From CAVSSX01 sp963730735 (GTDB lineage: Bacteria; Actinomycetota; Acidimicrobiia; Acidimicrobiales; RAAP-2), in contig CAVSSX010000012.1 in assembly GCA_963730735.1 (NCBI GenBank), forward strand, positions 1-64,000: 64,000 nucleotides of DNA, in the 5' to 3' direction. The notes under the pieces were generated by a model, which saw only the letters and a program-made list of their open reading frames with translations, did not search any database and was not told the DNA's origin. A program made the translations under genes and the position numbers. Below, in pieces: positions 42,670 to 51,628 of this stretch; within the stretch, counting starts at the first letter, position 1, and each line of letters opens with the position of its first letter.

Positions 42670-44833
42670 TCAGACGGCGGTGAAGGGGTGGCGGGGCGTC
42701 TGGATGAGTTCGATGCCCTCGGGCAGTCCGCTCACCGAGACCTTTCCCCCGTCCACCTCGACGTCCACCCGGGACCCGGCCAACGGGATGCCCTCGACCC
42801 GCAGCGGGCCGATCTCCGGCGGCACCATGGGGGCCAGCCAGGTCTTGCCGTAGGGGACCCAGGGGTCGAAGCGCAGCAGGGTCCGCAGGCACAAGCAGGG
42901 GCGACGCCGCCGACCACGCCTGGGGCGAGCACGAGGTGGGGTAGCCCACCGGGATCGGGTAGGCGCTGCGCTCGAGGCCGGTGTAGAGCTCGGGCAGCCG
43001 TCCGCCCTGGGCGGCACCCGCCTCGAGCAGCGAGAGCACCAGGTGCTGGGCGCCCTCCTCGAACCCGTAGCGGGCCAGGCCGGCGGCGGCGATGGCCGTG
43101 TCGTGGGGCCAGACCGATCCCGAGTGGTAGCTGACCGGGTTGTACCCGCCCATGGAGGTGGCCAGCGTCCGTACCCCCCAGCCGCTGTCGAGCTCCGGCG
43201 ACAGGAGATGCTGGGCCACCGAGCGGGCCTTGTCCTCCTCGACGATGCCGGTCCACAGGCAGTGGCCGATGTTGGAGGTGAGCGAGTCGATGGGCTGCTT
43301 GTCGGCGTCGAGGCCGATGGCGAACCAGCCCCGGTCCTCCAACCAGAAGTCCCGGTTGAACGCCGCCTTCAGGTCGGCGGCCTTCACCCGGTAGCGCTCG
43401 AACGTCGCCTCGTCCCCGACCTCGAAGGCGAAGTGGGCCCGAGCCAGGTAGGCGCCGTACACGTAGGCCTGGACCTCGCAGAGGGCGATGGGCGCCTCGG
43501 CCACCCGGCCGTCGGCGTAGCGGACCCCGTCCCAGCTGTCCTTCCAGCCCTGGTTGGCCAGACCCCGGTCGGTCGCCCGGTGGTACTCGACGTACCCGTC
43601 GCCGTCGGCGTCGCCGAAGTCCTCGATCCACGCCAGCGCCCGGTCGGCGTTGGGCAGCAGCTCGTCGACCTTCTCGCGGGCCAGGCCCCAGCGGCGCAGC
43701 TCGCCCAGGAGCATGACGAACAGCGGCGTGGCGTCGGCCGTGCCGTAGTAGATGCTGCCGCCGCCGAGCGACAGGCTGGCCGCCTCGCCGAAGCGCATCT
43801 CGTGGAGGATCCGACCCGGTTGCTCGTCCTGGCGGGGGTCGACCTCGGTCCCTTGGAACCGGGCCAGCGTCTGGAGCACACCCAGGGCGAGGTCCGGATC
43901 GACCAACAGGGCGCTCCAGGCGGTGAGCAGCGAGTCGCGGCCGAAGACGGTCATGAACCACGGCGCCCCGGCCGCCACCACCGCCCGCTCGGGGAAGTCC
44001 GGGTCGAAGATCCGCAGTGCGCCGAGGTCCTCGGCGCTCCGGGCGATCACCGTCCGGAGCCCTTCGTGCTCGGTCTGGACGTGCGGCACCCGCTGACGCC
44101 ACTCGGCCAGGCGCTCGGAGGGGGTGGCCCGCTCGACCGGCTCGCCGCAGCGGTAGCGCGGGACGACCAGCGACGACTCGATGATCGGGATCACCTCGAC
44201 GCAGGCCGTCCAGGTCCCCCGGGCCGGGACGACCGCCTCCAGGCGGGCCAGGTTGTCGCTCAGGGCGACGGTGGTGCCGTCGTCGGCCGGCAGGAACCGG
44301 AGCTGCACCCCCCGGTTGGTCGGCCCCCGACGGTAGGCGAAGCCGAGGGCGTGGCCCTCGATGTCGATCGAGCGCGTCGTCTCGCCGTCGGTGTCGCCGG
44401 GCCGCCCCTCCTTGACGGCGAAGAGATTGGCGAAGTCGGCGTCGGCGAACAGCTCGATCGAGCACACCGTCGCTTCGGACCCGAAGTTGTGGATGGTCAG
44501 GTCCTCACGCATCCCCTGGCCCACGTAGCGGGCCCGGAACACCATGAGGGTGGAGTCGGCGTGCCCGGAGGCCGGCTCGCAACGCGACACGAAGGTGGCG
44601 GCGAAGGGGTCCGGACTGACGGCGGCGAGCGGTTCGAGCCGCTTGCCGTCGATCCGCAGCTCGAAGCGGCTGAGCACCCGGGTGTCACGGACGAACAGAC
44701 CGTGCGCACCGCCAGGGATGATGTCCCCCGCCCGGTCGCTGATGGTGAAGGTCGACTCGTCGACCAGGGTGATGGTGCCGGCGCCAGAGTCGACCGAGGC
44801 CACCTTGCCGGCGTACGTCCAGGGGTTGGCCAC
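42670..44833 (-). CDS. Glycogen-debranching-type amylo-alpha-1,6-glucosidase, apparent frameshift
   Basis: The N-terminal GDE_N_bis-like beta domain (GGAHGLFVRDTRVLSRFELR) is followed by an (alpha/alpha)6 barrel with WFMTVFGRDSLLTAWSALLV, GWKDSWDGVRYADG, SNIGHCLWTGIV and YHSGSVWPHDTAIAAAG. These enzymes remove alpha-1,6 branches or act on related glucans. Near the C terminus an extra base at 42893-42894 shifts the frame. Removal gives SPQAWSAASPLLCLRTLLRF, continuing to a normal end (720 residues); uncorrected, the frame runs on to 42263. GTG start with TACTGT 8 nt upstream. Confidence 0.87.
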
Positions 44834-44841
44834 TGCGAAGG

Positions 44842-44847
44842 ACAGTA
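44842..44847 (-). promoter_or_regulatory. -10 box TACTGT of the debranching enzyme gene
   Basis: Minus-strand TACTGT (TAnnnT) is 8 nt before the GTG at 44833, suggesting a leaderless or very short leader. It shares an 85-bp divergent region with the sufC promoter. Confidence 0.4.
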
Positions 44848-44872
44848 CAAGAGGCCAGCCAGCCGATGGAAT

Positions 44873-44912
44873 TTGGTCGGCCGTTCTCTAAATCCGACCA
44901 ATCAGGTAGTAT
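44873..44912 (+). promoter_or_regulatory. Promoter of sufC-sufS-sufU with an upstream dyad
   Basis: The inverted repeat TTGGTCGG (44873-44880) / CCGACCAA (44894-44901), 13-bp spacer, is followed by TAGTAT (44907-44912), a -10 box exactly 6 nt before the GTG start at 44919. The dyad covers the -35 region, the right place for a regulator. The region is AT-richer than its surroundings. Confidence 0.6.
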
Positions 44913-44918
44913 TTTGAC

Positions 44919-45665
<747 letters not shown>

Positions 45666-45666
45666 G

Positions 45667-46923
45667 ATGACCGCCGAGGAGGCCCTGACGGTGCCCTACG
45701 ACGTCGAGGTCGTCCGCAAGGACTTCCCGCTGCTCACCCGACGCGTCCACGACCTCCCGATCGTCTACCTCGACTCGGCCTCCACCTCGCTGCAGCCCCG
45801 GTCGGTGCTCTCGGCCATGGAGCAGTACTACGAGACCACCCACGCCAACGTGCACCGGGGCGTGTTCGCCACCGCCGAGGAGGCCACCCACCTCTACGAG
45901 CAGACGAGAGAGATCGTCGGCCGCTTCATCAACGCCCCGCGGCCGGCCACCGAGATCGTCTTCACCAAGAACACGACCGAATCGATCAACCTGGTGGCCC
46001 ACTCGTGGGGGCGGAGCAACCTGGTCGCCGGCGACGTGGTCGTCCTCACCGAGATGGAGCACCACGCCAACGTGGTGCCCTGGCTGCAGCTGGCCGAGGA
46101 GCGGGGCATCGAGCTGCGCTACGTGCCGATCGACGACCAGGGCCGCCTCGACCTGACCGGTCTCGAGGCGCTGGTCGACGGGGCCAAGCTGGTCGGGGTC
46201 TCGGCCATGTCCAACGTGCTCGGCACCATCAACCCGCTGCGCCAGATCGCCGACGTGGCCCATCGGGCCGGTGCGCTGGTGCTGGCCGACGGGGCCCAGT
46301 CCGTCCCGCACCTGCCGACCGACGTCCAGGCCCTCGACGTCGACTTCCTGGCCTTCTCGTCGCACAAGATGCAGGGCCCGACCGGCATCGGCGTGCTGTG
46401 GGCCCGATCCGAGCTCCTGGCGTCCATGCCCCCGTTCCTCGGTGGCGGCGGGATGATCCTCGACGTCCGCACCGACCGGTTCCTGCCGGCCGAGGCCCCG
46501 CACCGCTTCGAGGCCGGGACCCCGCCGATCGCCGAGGCCGTCGGGCTGTCGGCCGCCGTGGCCTACCTCGAGGAGATCGGCATGCCGGCCATCCGGGCCC
46601 ACGAGCGGGCGCTCACCACCTACGCCCTCGACACCCTGGCCGAGCGGCTGGGTGACGACGTGCGGGTCTTCGGCCCGCCGGCCGGCGACGACCGGGGCGG
46701 GGTCCTCTCGATCGCCTACCGGGACATCCACGCCCACGACCTGGCCCAGGTGCTCGACGAGTACGCCGTCTGCGTGCGACCCGGGCACCACTGCGCCAAG
46801 CCGCTCATGCGCCGCCTCGGCGTCTCGGCCACCGCCCGGGCCTCGTTCGGCCTGTACAGCGACGAGCACGACGTCGACGTCCTGATCGAGGGTCTGAGCG
46901 CAGCCGGTAGATTGTTCGGGTAA
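45667..46923 (+). CDS. sufS: Cysteine desulfurase SufS
   Basis: 418 residues. PLP enzyme that releases sulfur from cysteine for Fe-S cluster assembly. PLP lysine in AFSSHKMQGPTGIG (K234), the mobile loop cysteine in VCVRPGHHCAKPLM (C376), and EMEHHANVVPW and GAQSVPHLPTDVQ upstream. The short active-site loop and RPGHHCAKP mark group II (SufS), which hands its persulfide to SufU. It sits between sufC and sufU in one operon. Confidence 0.96.
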   Translation: MTAEEALTVPYDVEVVRKDFPLLTRRVHDLPIVYLDSASTSLQPRSVLSAMEQYYETTHANVHRGVFATAEEATHLYEQTREIVGRFINAPRPATEIVFTKNTTESINLVAHSWGRSNLVAGDVVVLTEMEHHANVVPWLQLAEERGIELRYVPIDDQGRLDLTGLEALVDGAKLVGVSAMSNVLGTINPLRQIADVAHRAGALVLADGAQSVPHLPTDVQALDVDFLAFSSHKMQGPTGIGVLWARSELLASMPPFLGGGGMILDVRTDRFLPAEAPHRFEAGTPPIAEAVGLSAAVAYLEEIGMPAIRAHERALTTYALDTLAERLGDDVRVFGPPAGDDRGGVLSIAYRDIHAHDLAQVLDEYAVCVRPGHHCAKPLMRRLGVSATARASFGLYSDEHDVDVLIEGLSAAGRLFG

Positions 46924-46960
46924 CACCGCGTGCCACCGGGTGGCCGGAAGAAGGTGCTTG

Positions 46961-47431
46961 ATGCCCGATCTTGAAGAGCTCTACCGCGAGATCATCCTCG
47001 ACCACTACCGCTCACCACGCAACCGCGGCGAGCTCCCGCCGCCGGCCCACCGGGTCGAGGGCTTCAACCCGCTGTGCGGCGACGAGGTCGTCGTGACCAT
47101 CTCGGTCGAGGACGGCACGGTGGCCGACATCAAGATCGGTGGGACCGGCTGCTCGATCAGCCAGTCCTCGGCCTCGCTCATGTCCTCGGCGGTGAAGGGC
47201 AAGCCGGTCGAGGACGTCTACAAGCTCATCCGCACCTTCAAGGAGCTCATGTCGATCCACGAGGCCAGCCTCGACGGCGAGGGCAACGAGCCCGAGCCGG
47301 TCGACCTCTCGAAGCTCGGCGAGCTGGCGGCGCTCCAGGGCGTGGTCAAGTTCCCCGTGCGCATCAAGTGCGCCACGCTCAGCTGGAACACGCTCTCCCA
47401 GGCGCTCGACGAGGAGTCGGCGGCCGTCTGA
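46961..47431 (+). CDS. sufU: SUF sulfur-transfer protein SufU
   Basis: 156 residues. Zinc-dependent sulfurtransferase partner of SufS. The ligand set is C39 and D41 (NPLCGD), C64 (GTGCSISQ) and C137 (RIKCATLSW). The insert between C64 and C137 is the SufU-type region that distinguishes it from IscU. A purine-rich GGAAGAAGG precedes the ATG. It is the last gene of the plus-strand suf operon; a perfect hairpin follows. Confidence 0.95.
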   Translation: MPDLEELYREIILDHYRSPRNRGELPPPAHRVEGFNPLCGDEVVVTISVEDGTVADIKIGGTGCSISQSSASLMSSAVKGKPVEDVYKLIRTFKELMSIHEASLDGEGNEPEPVDLSKLGELAALQGVVKFPVRIKCATLSWNTLSQALDEESAAV

Positions 47432-47437
47432 GGCACC

Positions 47438-47457
47438 GGTCGACCCTCGGGTCGACC
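47438..47457. terminator. Hairpin between sufU and the LCP gene
   Basis: GGTCGACCC-TC-GGGTCGACC, a perfect 9-bp inverted repeat beginning 7 nt after the sufU stop and lying between convergent genes. It has no T-run. Confidence 0.55.
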
Positions 47458-47522
47458 GCCCACCTCCATCGATCCCACCGGGGCCCAATGCGCCGCGGTG
47501 CGGGCGCCGCAGCGGGCGCGCC

Positions 47523-48890
47523 TCAGTGGGGCGTGCAGGGCGTCGGGTCGAACGACGGTGGCGGGGCCGCCGTCGTGGTCGTGGTGCCCGCCGTCGACCC
47601 GGTGGTGGCCGGCGCCGTGGTCGGGGTGACCACGGGCGGCGGCGTCGAGTGCAACGACGTGTTCGGCGGCGGCTGGGTCGGGGTGGTCAGCTGGCTACCG
47701 AAGGTCGACACCAGCAGCTGCTGGGCCGCCGGCTGATCGACGAAGAGGACGTCGCCCCACGGCTGCACGTCACCGTCGGAGATCGTGGGCAGCGTCGTGG
47801 TGCCGAGGGCGTTGGCGTTGACGCTGTGGAAGTCCTCGGCCAGGCCGACCAGGTCACCCAAGCTGAAGTTGTCGTCGATCTTCAACCCGTGGGGGATCGA
47901 GCCGATGAGGGCGTTCAGGGTCAGGGGGTTGTACTTGGTCTTGGCCGTGTCGATGAGGGCCCGCAGGAAGGCGTCCTGGCGCTGGATCCGGCCGAAGTCG
48001 CTGGTCCCGTCGTACTGCCATTCGCCGTTTTGGTAGTAGTAGTAATGCCGGCTGCGGGCCACCGCCAGGGCCTCCTGGCCGTTCAGCAGCTGACAGCCGG
48101 TCTGGGTGATGTTGAGGCCCGACAGCGAGTCCTTGGCCGGGTAGTTGAAGTTCAGGTAGACGCCACCCAGGGCGTTCACCGCCCCTTCGAACCCGTTGAA
48201 ATTGACCTGCATGACGTGGTTGATCGGGATGCCGAAGTTGGCCTCGATCGTCTGCACCAGCTGGTTCGGCCCCTCGTCGTAGGACGAGTTGATGCGGTTG
48301 AAGGTGCCGAACGTGGCCACGTCGCCCCCGACCATCGACACCAGGGTGTCGCGGGGGATCGAGATGATGGTGATCTGCTTGGTCGAGGGCACGACGTGCC
48401 AGATCATGGTGACGTCGCTGCGCTGGCCGCCGACGGCCGAGGCCGTGCCGTCCTGGGCCTGCTGGGCCGACGACAGCCCCTCCCGGGAGTCCGAGCCGAT
48501 GACCAGGAGGTTGAACGGCTGGCCGGCGGCGGCCTGCTGGTCCGCCGCCACGTGGACCTTCTGGATCTGGTCGTAGCGGTAGCGGGCGTAGCCGTAGATC
48601 CCGCCCACCAGGAGTCCGAGCAGCACCACCACCGTGAGCAGGCCGGTGACGACCTTGCGACGGCGGCTCCATCGCCGGCGGCCACGACGGGTCCGGCCCG
48701 GGCGCGACGACGCCCGGTCGATCTGGGCGCCGAGGGTGCGCAACCCCTGCTCGTTGGCGACCGGCGCCTCGCCCGAGGAACCCGGGGAGGACGAGCCGAG
48801 GGCCCGCAGCCCGGCCTCGTTGGGGACCGATCCGCGCCGGCGCGGGGGCGGCGGATCCGAAGGGCCACCGGGTGGACGACCGCTGGCCAT
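47523..48890 (-). CDS. LytR-CpsA-Psr (LCP) family glycopolymer transferase
   Basis: 455 residues. It has a cytoplasmic N-terminal tail of about 75 residues and a membrane anchor (VVTGLLTVVVLLGLLVGGIY). The extracellular LCP domain follows, with FNLLVIGSDSREG, SDVTMIWHVVP, ISIPRDTLVSM, FNRINSSYDEG, LNGQEALAVARSRHY and RIQRQDAFLRALI. A Thr/Pro-rich C-terminal tail ends the protein. LCP enzymes attach lipid-linked polymers such as arabinogalactan or teichoic acids to peptidoglycan. The N-terminal tail holds two copies of an NExGLRxLG motif. TATTTT on the minus strand lies 8 nt before the ATG. Confidence 0.92.
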   Translation of the reverse strand: MASGRPPGGPSDPPPPRRRGSVPNEAGLRALGSSSPGSSGEAPVANEQGLRTLGAQIDRASSRPGRTRRGRRRWSRRRKVVTGLLTVVVLLGLLVGGIYGYARYRYDQIQKVHVAADQQAAAGQPFNLLVIGSDSREGLSSAQQAQDGTASAVGGQRSDVTMIWHVVPSTKQITIISIPRDTLVSMVGGDVATFGTFNRINSSYDEGPNQLVQTIEANFGIPINHVMQVNFNGFEGAVNALGGVYLNFNYPAKDSLSGLNITQTGCQLLNGQEALAVARSRHYYYYQNGEWQYDGTSDFGRIQRQDAFLRALIDTAKTKYNPLTLNALIGSIPHGLKIDDNFSLGDLVGLAEDFHSVNANALGTTTLPTISDGDVQPWGDVLFVDQPAAQQLLVSTFGSQLTTPTQPPPNTSLHSTPPPVVTPTTAPATTGSTAGTTTTTAAPPPSFDPTPCTPH

Positions 48891-48931
48891 GGCTTGTCAA
48901 AATAGCCCGGGAGGGGCGAAAAGTGGCGGCA

Positions 48932-48960
48932 CGCTCGGCCGTCGCGAGGCCGGCCGAGCG
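48932..48960. terminator. Hairpin behind the second sufC
   Basis: CGCTCGGCCG / CGGCCGAGCG, perfect 10-bp stem with a 9-nt loop, directly downstream (minus strand) of the sufC copy 2 stop and upstream of the LCP promoter. Confidence 0.5.
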
Positions 48961-48964
48961 GCGG

Positions 48965-49705
48965 TCAGCCCACCCCGTAGGCGGTGTAGCCGGTCCGCTC
49001 CAGCTCCTCGGCCAGCTCGGGCCCACCGGTCGCCGCGATGGCCCCACCCACCAGGACGTGGATGACGTCGGCCCGCAGCTCGACCAGCAGGCGCTGGAAG
49101 TGGGTGACGGCCAGGACGCCCAATCCCCACTCCCGGGTGGCGCCTTCGAGCCGACGGGACACCGCACCGAGGGCGTCCACGTCGAGCCCCGAGTCGATCT
49201 CGTCGAGGACGCAGAACGCCGGCCGCAGCACGCCCAGCTGGACCACCTCGTTGCGCTTGCGCTCGCCGCCGGACAGGTCCACGTTGAGGGCCCGGGACAA
49301 GAAACGCTCGTCGAAGCCGATCGCCGTCGCCTCCTTGCGGAGCCGGTCCTCGAGCTCGGCCTCGGGGACGCCACCGTCGGTGGCCAGCGCTTCGCCCAGC
49401 ACGGCGGCCAACGAGACCCCGGGCACCTCGATCGGCTGCTGCAGGGCGAGGAACAACCCGGCCCGGGCCCGCTCCCACGCCGGGCGGCCGAGCAGCTCGA
49501 CCCCGTCGATGGTCACGCTGCCGCCGGTGACCACGGTGCCGGGCCGCCCCATCAGGGCGTGGGCCAGGGTGCTCTTGCCCGAGCCGTTGGGCCCCATGAC
49601 CACGTGGACCTCACCGCTCTTGACCGTCAGGTCGACCCCGTGCAGGACCTCGCGTCCGGCGACCTCGGCCCGGAGGCCTTCGATGACCAGTCCCTCGCCG
49701 CTCAC
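48965..49705 (-). CDS. sufC: Fe-S assembly ATPase SufC (copy 2)
   Basis: 246 residues. Walker A MGPNGSGKSTLAHAL, signature LSGGERKRNEVVQLG, Walker B CVLDEIDSGLDVDAL and VTHFQRLLVEL show an intact SufC. The Q-loop region reads FLALQQPIEVPGVSLAAVL instead of the usual FQYP version found in copy 1, so the two have clearly diverged. Its GTG start overlaps the Rieske stop, and it forms the operon sufD-Rieske-sufC on the minus strand. By position it is the partner of SufD. Confidence 0.93.
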   Translation of the reverse strand: MSGEGLVIEGLRAEVAGREVLHGVDLTVKSGEVHVVMGPNGSGKSTLAHALMGRPGTVVTGGSVTIDGVELLGRPAWERARAGLFLALQQPIEVPGVSLAAVLGEALATDGGVPEAELEDRLRKEATAIGFDERFLSRALNVDLSGGERKRNEVVQLGVLRPAFCVLDEIDSGLDVDALGAVSRRLEGATREWGLGVLAVTHFQRLLVELRADVIHVLVGGAIAATGGPELAEELERTGYTAYGVG

Positions 49706-50019
49706 GGGAGGATCACCGCCACCTCGTCGTCGGCCACCTCGACGGCGTAGACGGCCACCGGCTGGGTCGCCGGGAGCGAGCTGGGCTCACCGGTCCGCAG
49801 GTCGAAGGCGCTGCCGTGACGGGGACATTCGATCTCGCACTCGGCTTCCCACACCTCGCCCTCGGCCAGGGAGTAGTCCTCGTGGCTGCAGCGGTCGGCG
49901 ACGGCGTGGAACTCGTCGCCGGTGCGCACCAGGGCGATCCGCGCCCCGGCCACGTCGAAGCGCCGGGCCTGACCCGGCTCGAGCTCGGCCGGTCGACACA
50001 GCACGACCCGGGAGCTCAC
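49702..50019 (-). CDS. Rieske-type [2Fe-2S] ferredoxin of the SUF operon
   Basis: 105 residues. The cluster ligands are complete: C44-x-H46 (ADRCSHEDYS) and C65-x-x-H68 (ECPRHGSAFD). The small size and fold are those of bacterial dioxygenase-type Rieske ferredoxins. Such a gene between sufD and sufC is common in actinobacterial suf operons; it may deliver electrons during cluster assembly. GTG start overlapping the sufD stop, and stop overlapping the sufC start. Confidence 0.92.
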   Translation of the reverse strand: MSSRVVLCRPAELEPGQARRFDVAGARIALVRTGDEFHAVADRCSHEDYSLAEGEVWEAECEIECPRHGSAFDLRTGEPSSLPATQPVAVYAVEVADDEVAVILP

Positions 50020-51350
50020 GAGGGCGTCCCGTCGCCCACGGCCCCGGCCAGCCGGCTGCCCACCTGCCGGCGCAGGGCCTCGATGGCCGTCGGCTCGGGC
50101 GAGCGATCGACGATGTCGTCGAAGAAGCCCAGGACGATCAGCCGCTCGGCCCGCTCGGGTGGCACGCCCCGTGATTCGAGGTAGTAGCGCTGGTCCTCGT
50201 CGACCGGGCCGACCGTCGAGGCGTGGCTGCACCGCACGTCGTTCTCCTCGATGTCGAGGTTGGGCACCGAGTCGGCGTGGGCCGACTCGTCGAGCACCAG
50301 GTTCTGGTTGTTCTGCATGGCGTTGGTCTTGACGGCGCCCCGACGGACCCGGATCAGACCGGTGTAGATCGACCGTGACGTCCCGGCCACGGCCCCCTTC
50401 GAGAGCAGGTCACTGGTCGTGCGGGGGGCGGCGTGGTCCTGCATGGTGCGCAGGTCGTGGATCTGCTCGCCCGTGCCCAGATAGACCGACTTCAGCTCGC
50501 TCGAACCGCCCTGCCCGGTGATCTCGACGTCCGCCCGGATGCGGTCGTAGGCGCCGCCCAGGCCGAGCGTGAAGGCCCGCAGCGAGGCGTCGCGGCCGAC
50601 GGTGCCGGCGACCCGGGCCAGGTGCCAGGCACCGGTCCCGAGCACCTGCATGGAGACGTAGACCAGGTTGGCGGCATCACCCACGGCCAGCTCGCTCACC
50701 GGCACGACCAACGACCGAGTCCCCTCGGCGGCCCCGGCCACCACCTCCACCACGCTGGCCTGGGCGCCCGCTCCCAGCCGCACGACCGTGCGCGGGAAGG
50801 TCGCCGTGGCGCCCGATGCCGCCGCGGTGCCATCGCACCAGTGGGCGATCACGATCGGGTCGGCGACCACGACCCCGGCCGGGACGTCGATCACGATGGC
50901 CCCGGGATGGAAGGCGTCGTTCAGGCGCACCATGGCGTCACCGCCCTGGAGCACCGAGCCCAGGAGCTCTCGGCCCTCGGTACCCTCGGCGGCGTCGCCG
51001 AAGAGGACGCTCGCCGGGAGGCCGCCCCGGTCGACGCTGAGCGGACGGCCGTTGCGGACGACCGCCAGGCCGCTGCGCCGCGGCAGGGTCGAGAGCTCGA
51101 CGGCGGCGGCCGGACCGTCGCCGGCCGGCACGTCGCCGGTCAAGGGCCGGTAGGCGTCGAGGTCGAGCGAGTCGATCGGCGAGTAGCGCCAGACCTCTTC
51201 GGACTCGCGGGGCAGGGGCATCGACGTCAGCGCGTCGTAGGCGTCGCTGCGGCGTCGGCGGAGCCAGTCCGGTCCGGTCAGGCCCGCGACCTCATCGGCG
51301 GTGAAGGTGAGCAGCGGACGACCTTTCCTCGAACAGTGACTCGGCGACAT
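50016..51350 (-). CDS. sufD: Fe-S assembly scaffold protein SufD
   Basis: About 444 residues. Right-handed beta-helix scaffold that works as SufBC2D. Recognised by SEEVWRYSPIDSLDLDAYRP, the middle parallel-beta region, and the conserved end QNNQNLVLDESAHADSVPNLDIEENDVRCSHA-type block and YYLESRGVPPERAERLIVLG. The start is uncertain: ATG 51350 is used, but a GAGGAAAGG sequence (51324-51332) lies inside this coding stretch, in front of RPLLTFTADE, where homology begins. A TAGAGT box at 51412-51417 is a likely -10. Confidence 0.92.
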   Translation of the reverse strand: MSPSHCSRKGRPLLTFTADEVAGLTGPDWLRRRRSDAYDALTSMPLPRESEEVWRYSPIDSLDLDAYRPLTGDVPAGDGPAAAVELSTLPRRSGLAVVRNGRPLSVDRGGLPASVLFGDAAEGTEGRELLGSVLQGGDAMVRLNDAFHPGAIVIDVPAGVVVADPIVIAHWCDGTAAASGATATFPRTVVRLGAGAQASVVEVVAGAAEGTRSLVVPVSELAVGDAANLVYVSMQVLGTGAWHLARVAGTVGRDASLRAFTLGLGGAYDRIRADVEITGQGGSSELKSVYLGTGEQIHDLRTMQDHAAPRTTSDLLSKGAVAGTSRSIYTGLIRVRRGAVKTNAMQNNQNLVLDESAHADSVPNLDIEENDVRCSHASTVGPVDEDQRYYLESRGVPPERAERLIVLGFFDDIVDRSPEPTAIEALRRQVGSRLAGAVGDGTPS

Positions 51351-51411
51351 GGGCCGCCGGCTGGCGCAGGACCCCGATCCCGGTGCAGGAACGGCCAGTC
51401 GCGACCCCGCC

Positions 51412-51417
51412 ACTCTA
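51412..51417 (-). promoter_or_regulatory. Possible -10 box TAGAGT of the sufD-Rieske-sufC operon
   Basis: Minus-strand TAGAGT (TAnnnT) lies about 60 nt before the proposed sufD start. No good -35 is seen. The remaining part of the 278-bp region to the phosphatase gene shows no other recognisable feature. Confidence 0.35.
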
Positions 51418-51628
51418 CCGGGGCCACGGGTGACCCCGGCCCGGGTCCCAGGTCAGGGCGGCGAACGGACCCGAAGGCCCGATCGAGGGGCGACGGCCCC
51501 CGGTCGACCGCCCGCCGGGCCACCAGCCACCGGCGTTCGTCACCTCCCGCCGTCGACGTCACCAACGTTTCAACTTCCCGCCGCCACGCCATCACCGAAC
51601 GTTAAGCCGCATCTCGCACAGTCGAGCC

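Noticed and set aside
43043..44917. A 624-residue plus-strand frame opposite the debranching enzyme
   Set aside because: Complement of a clear gene, low complexity.
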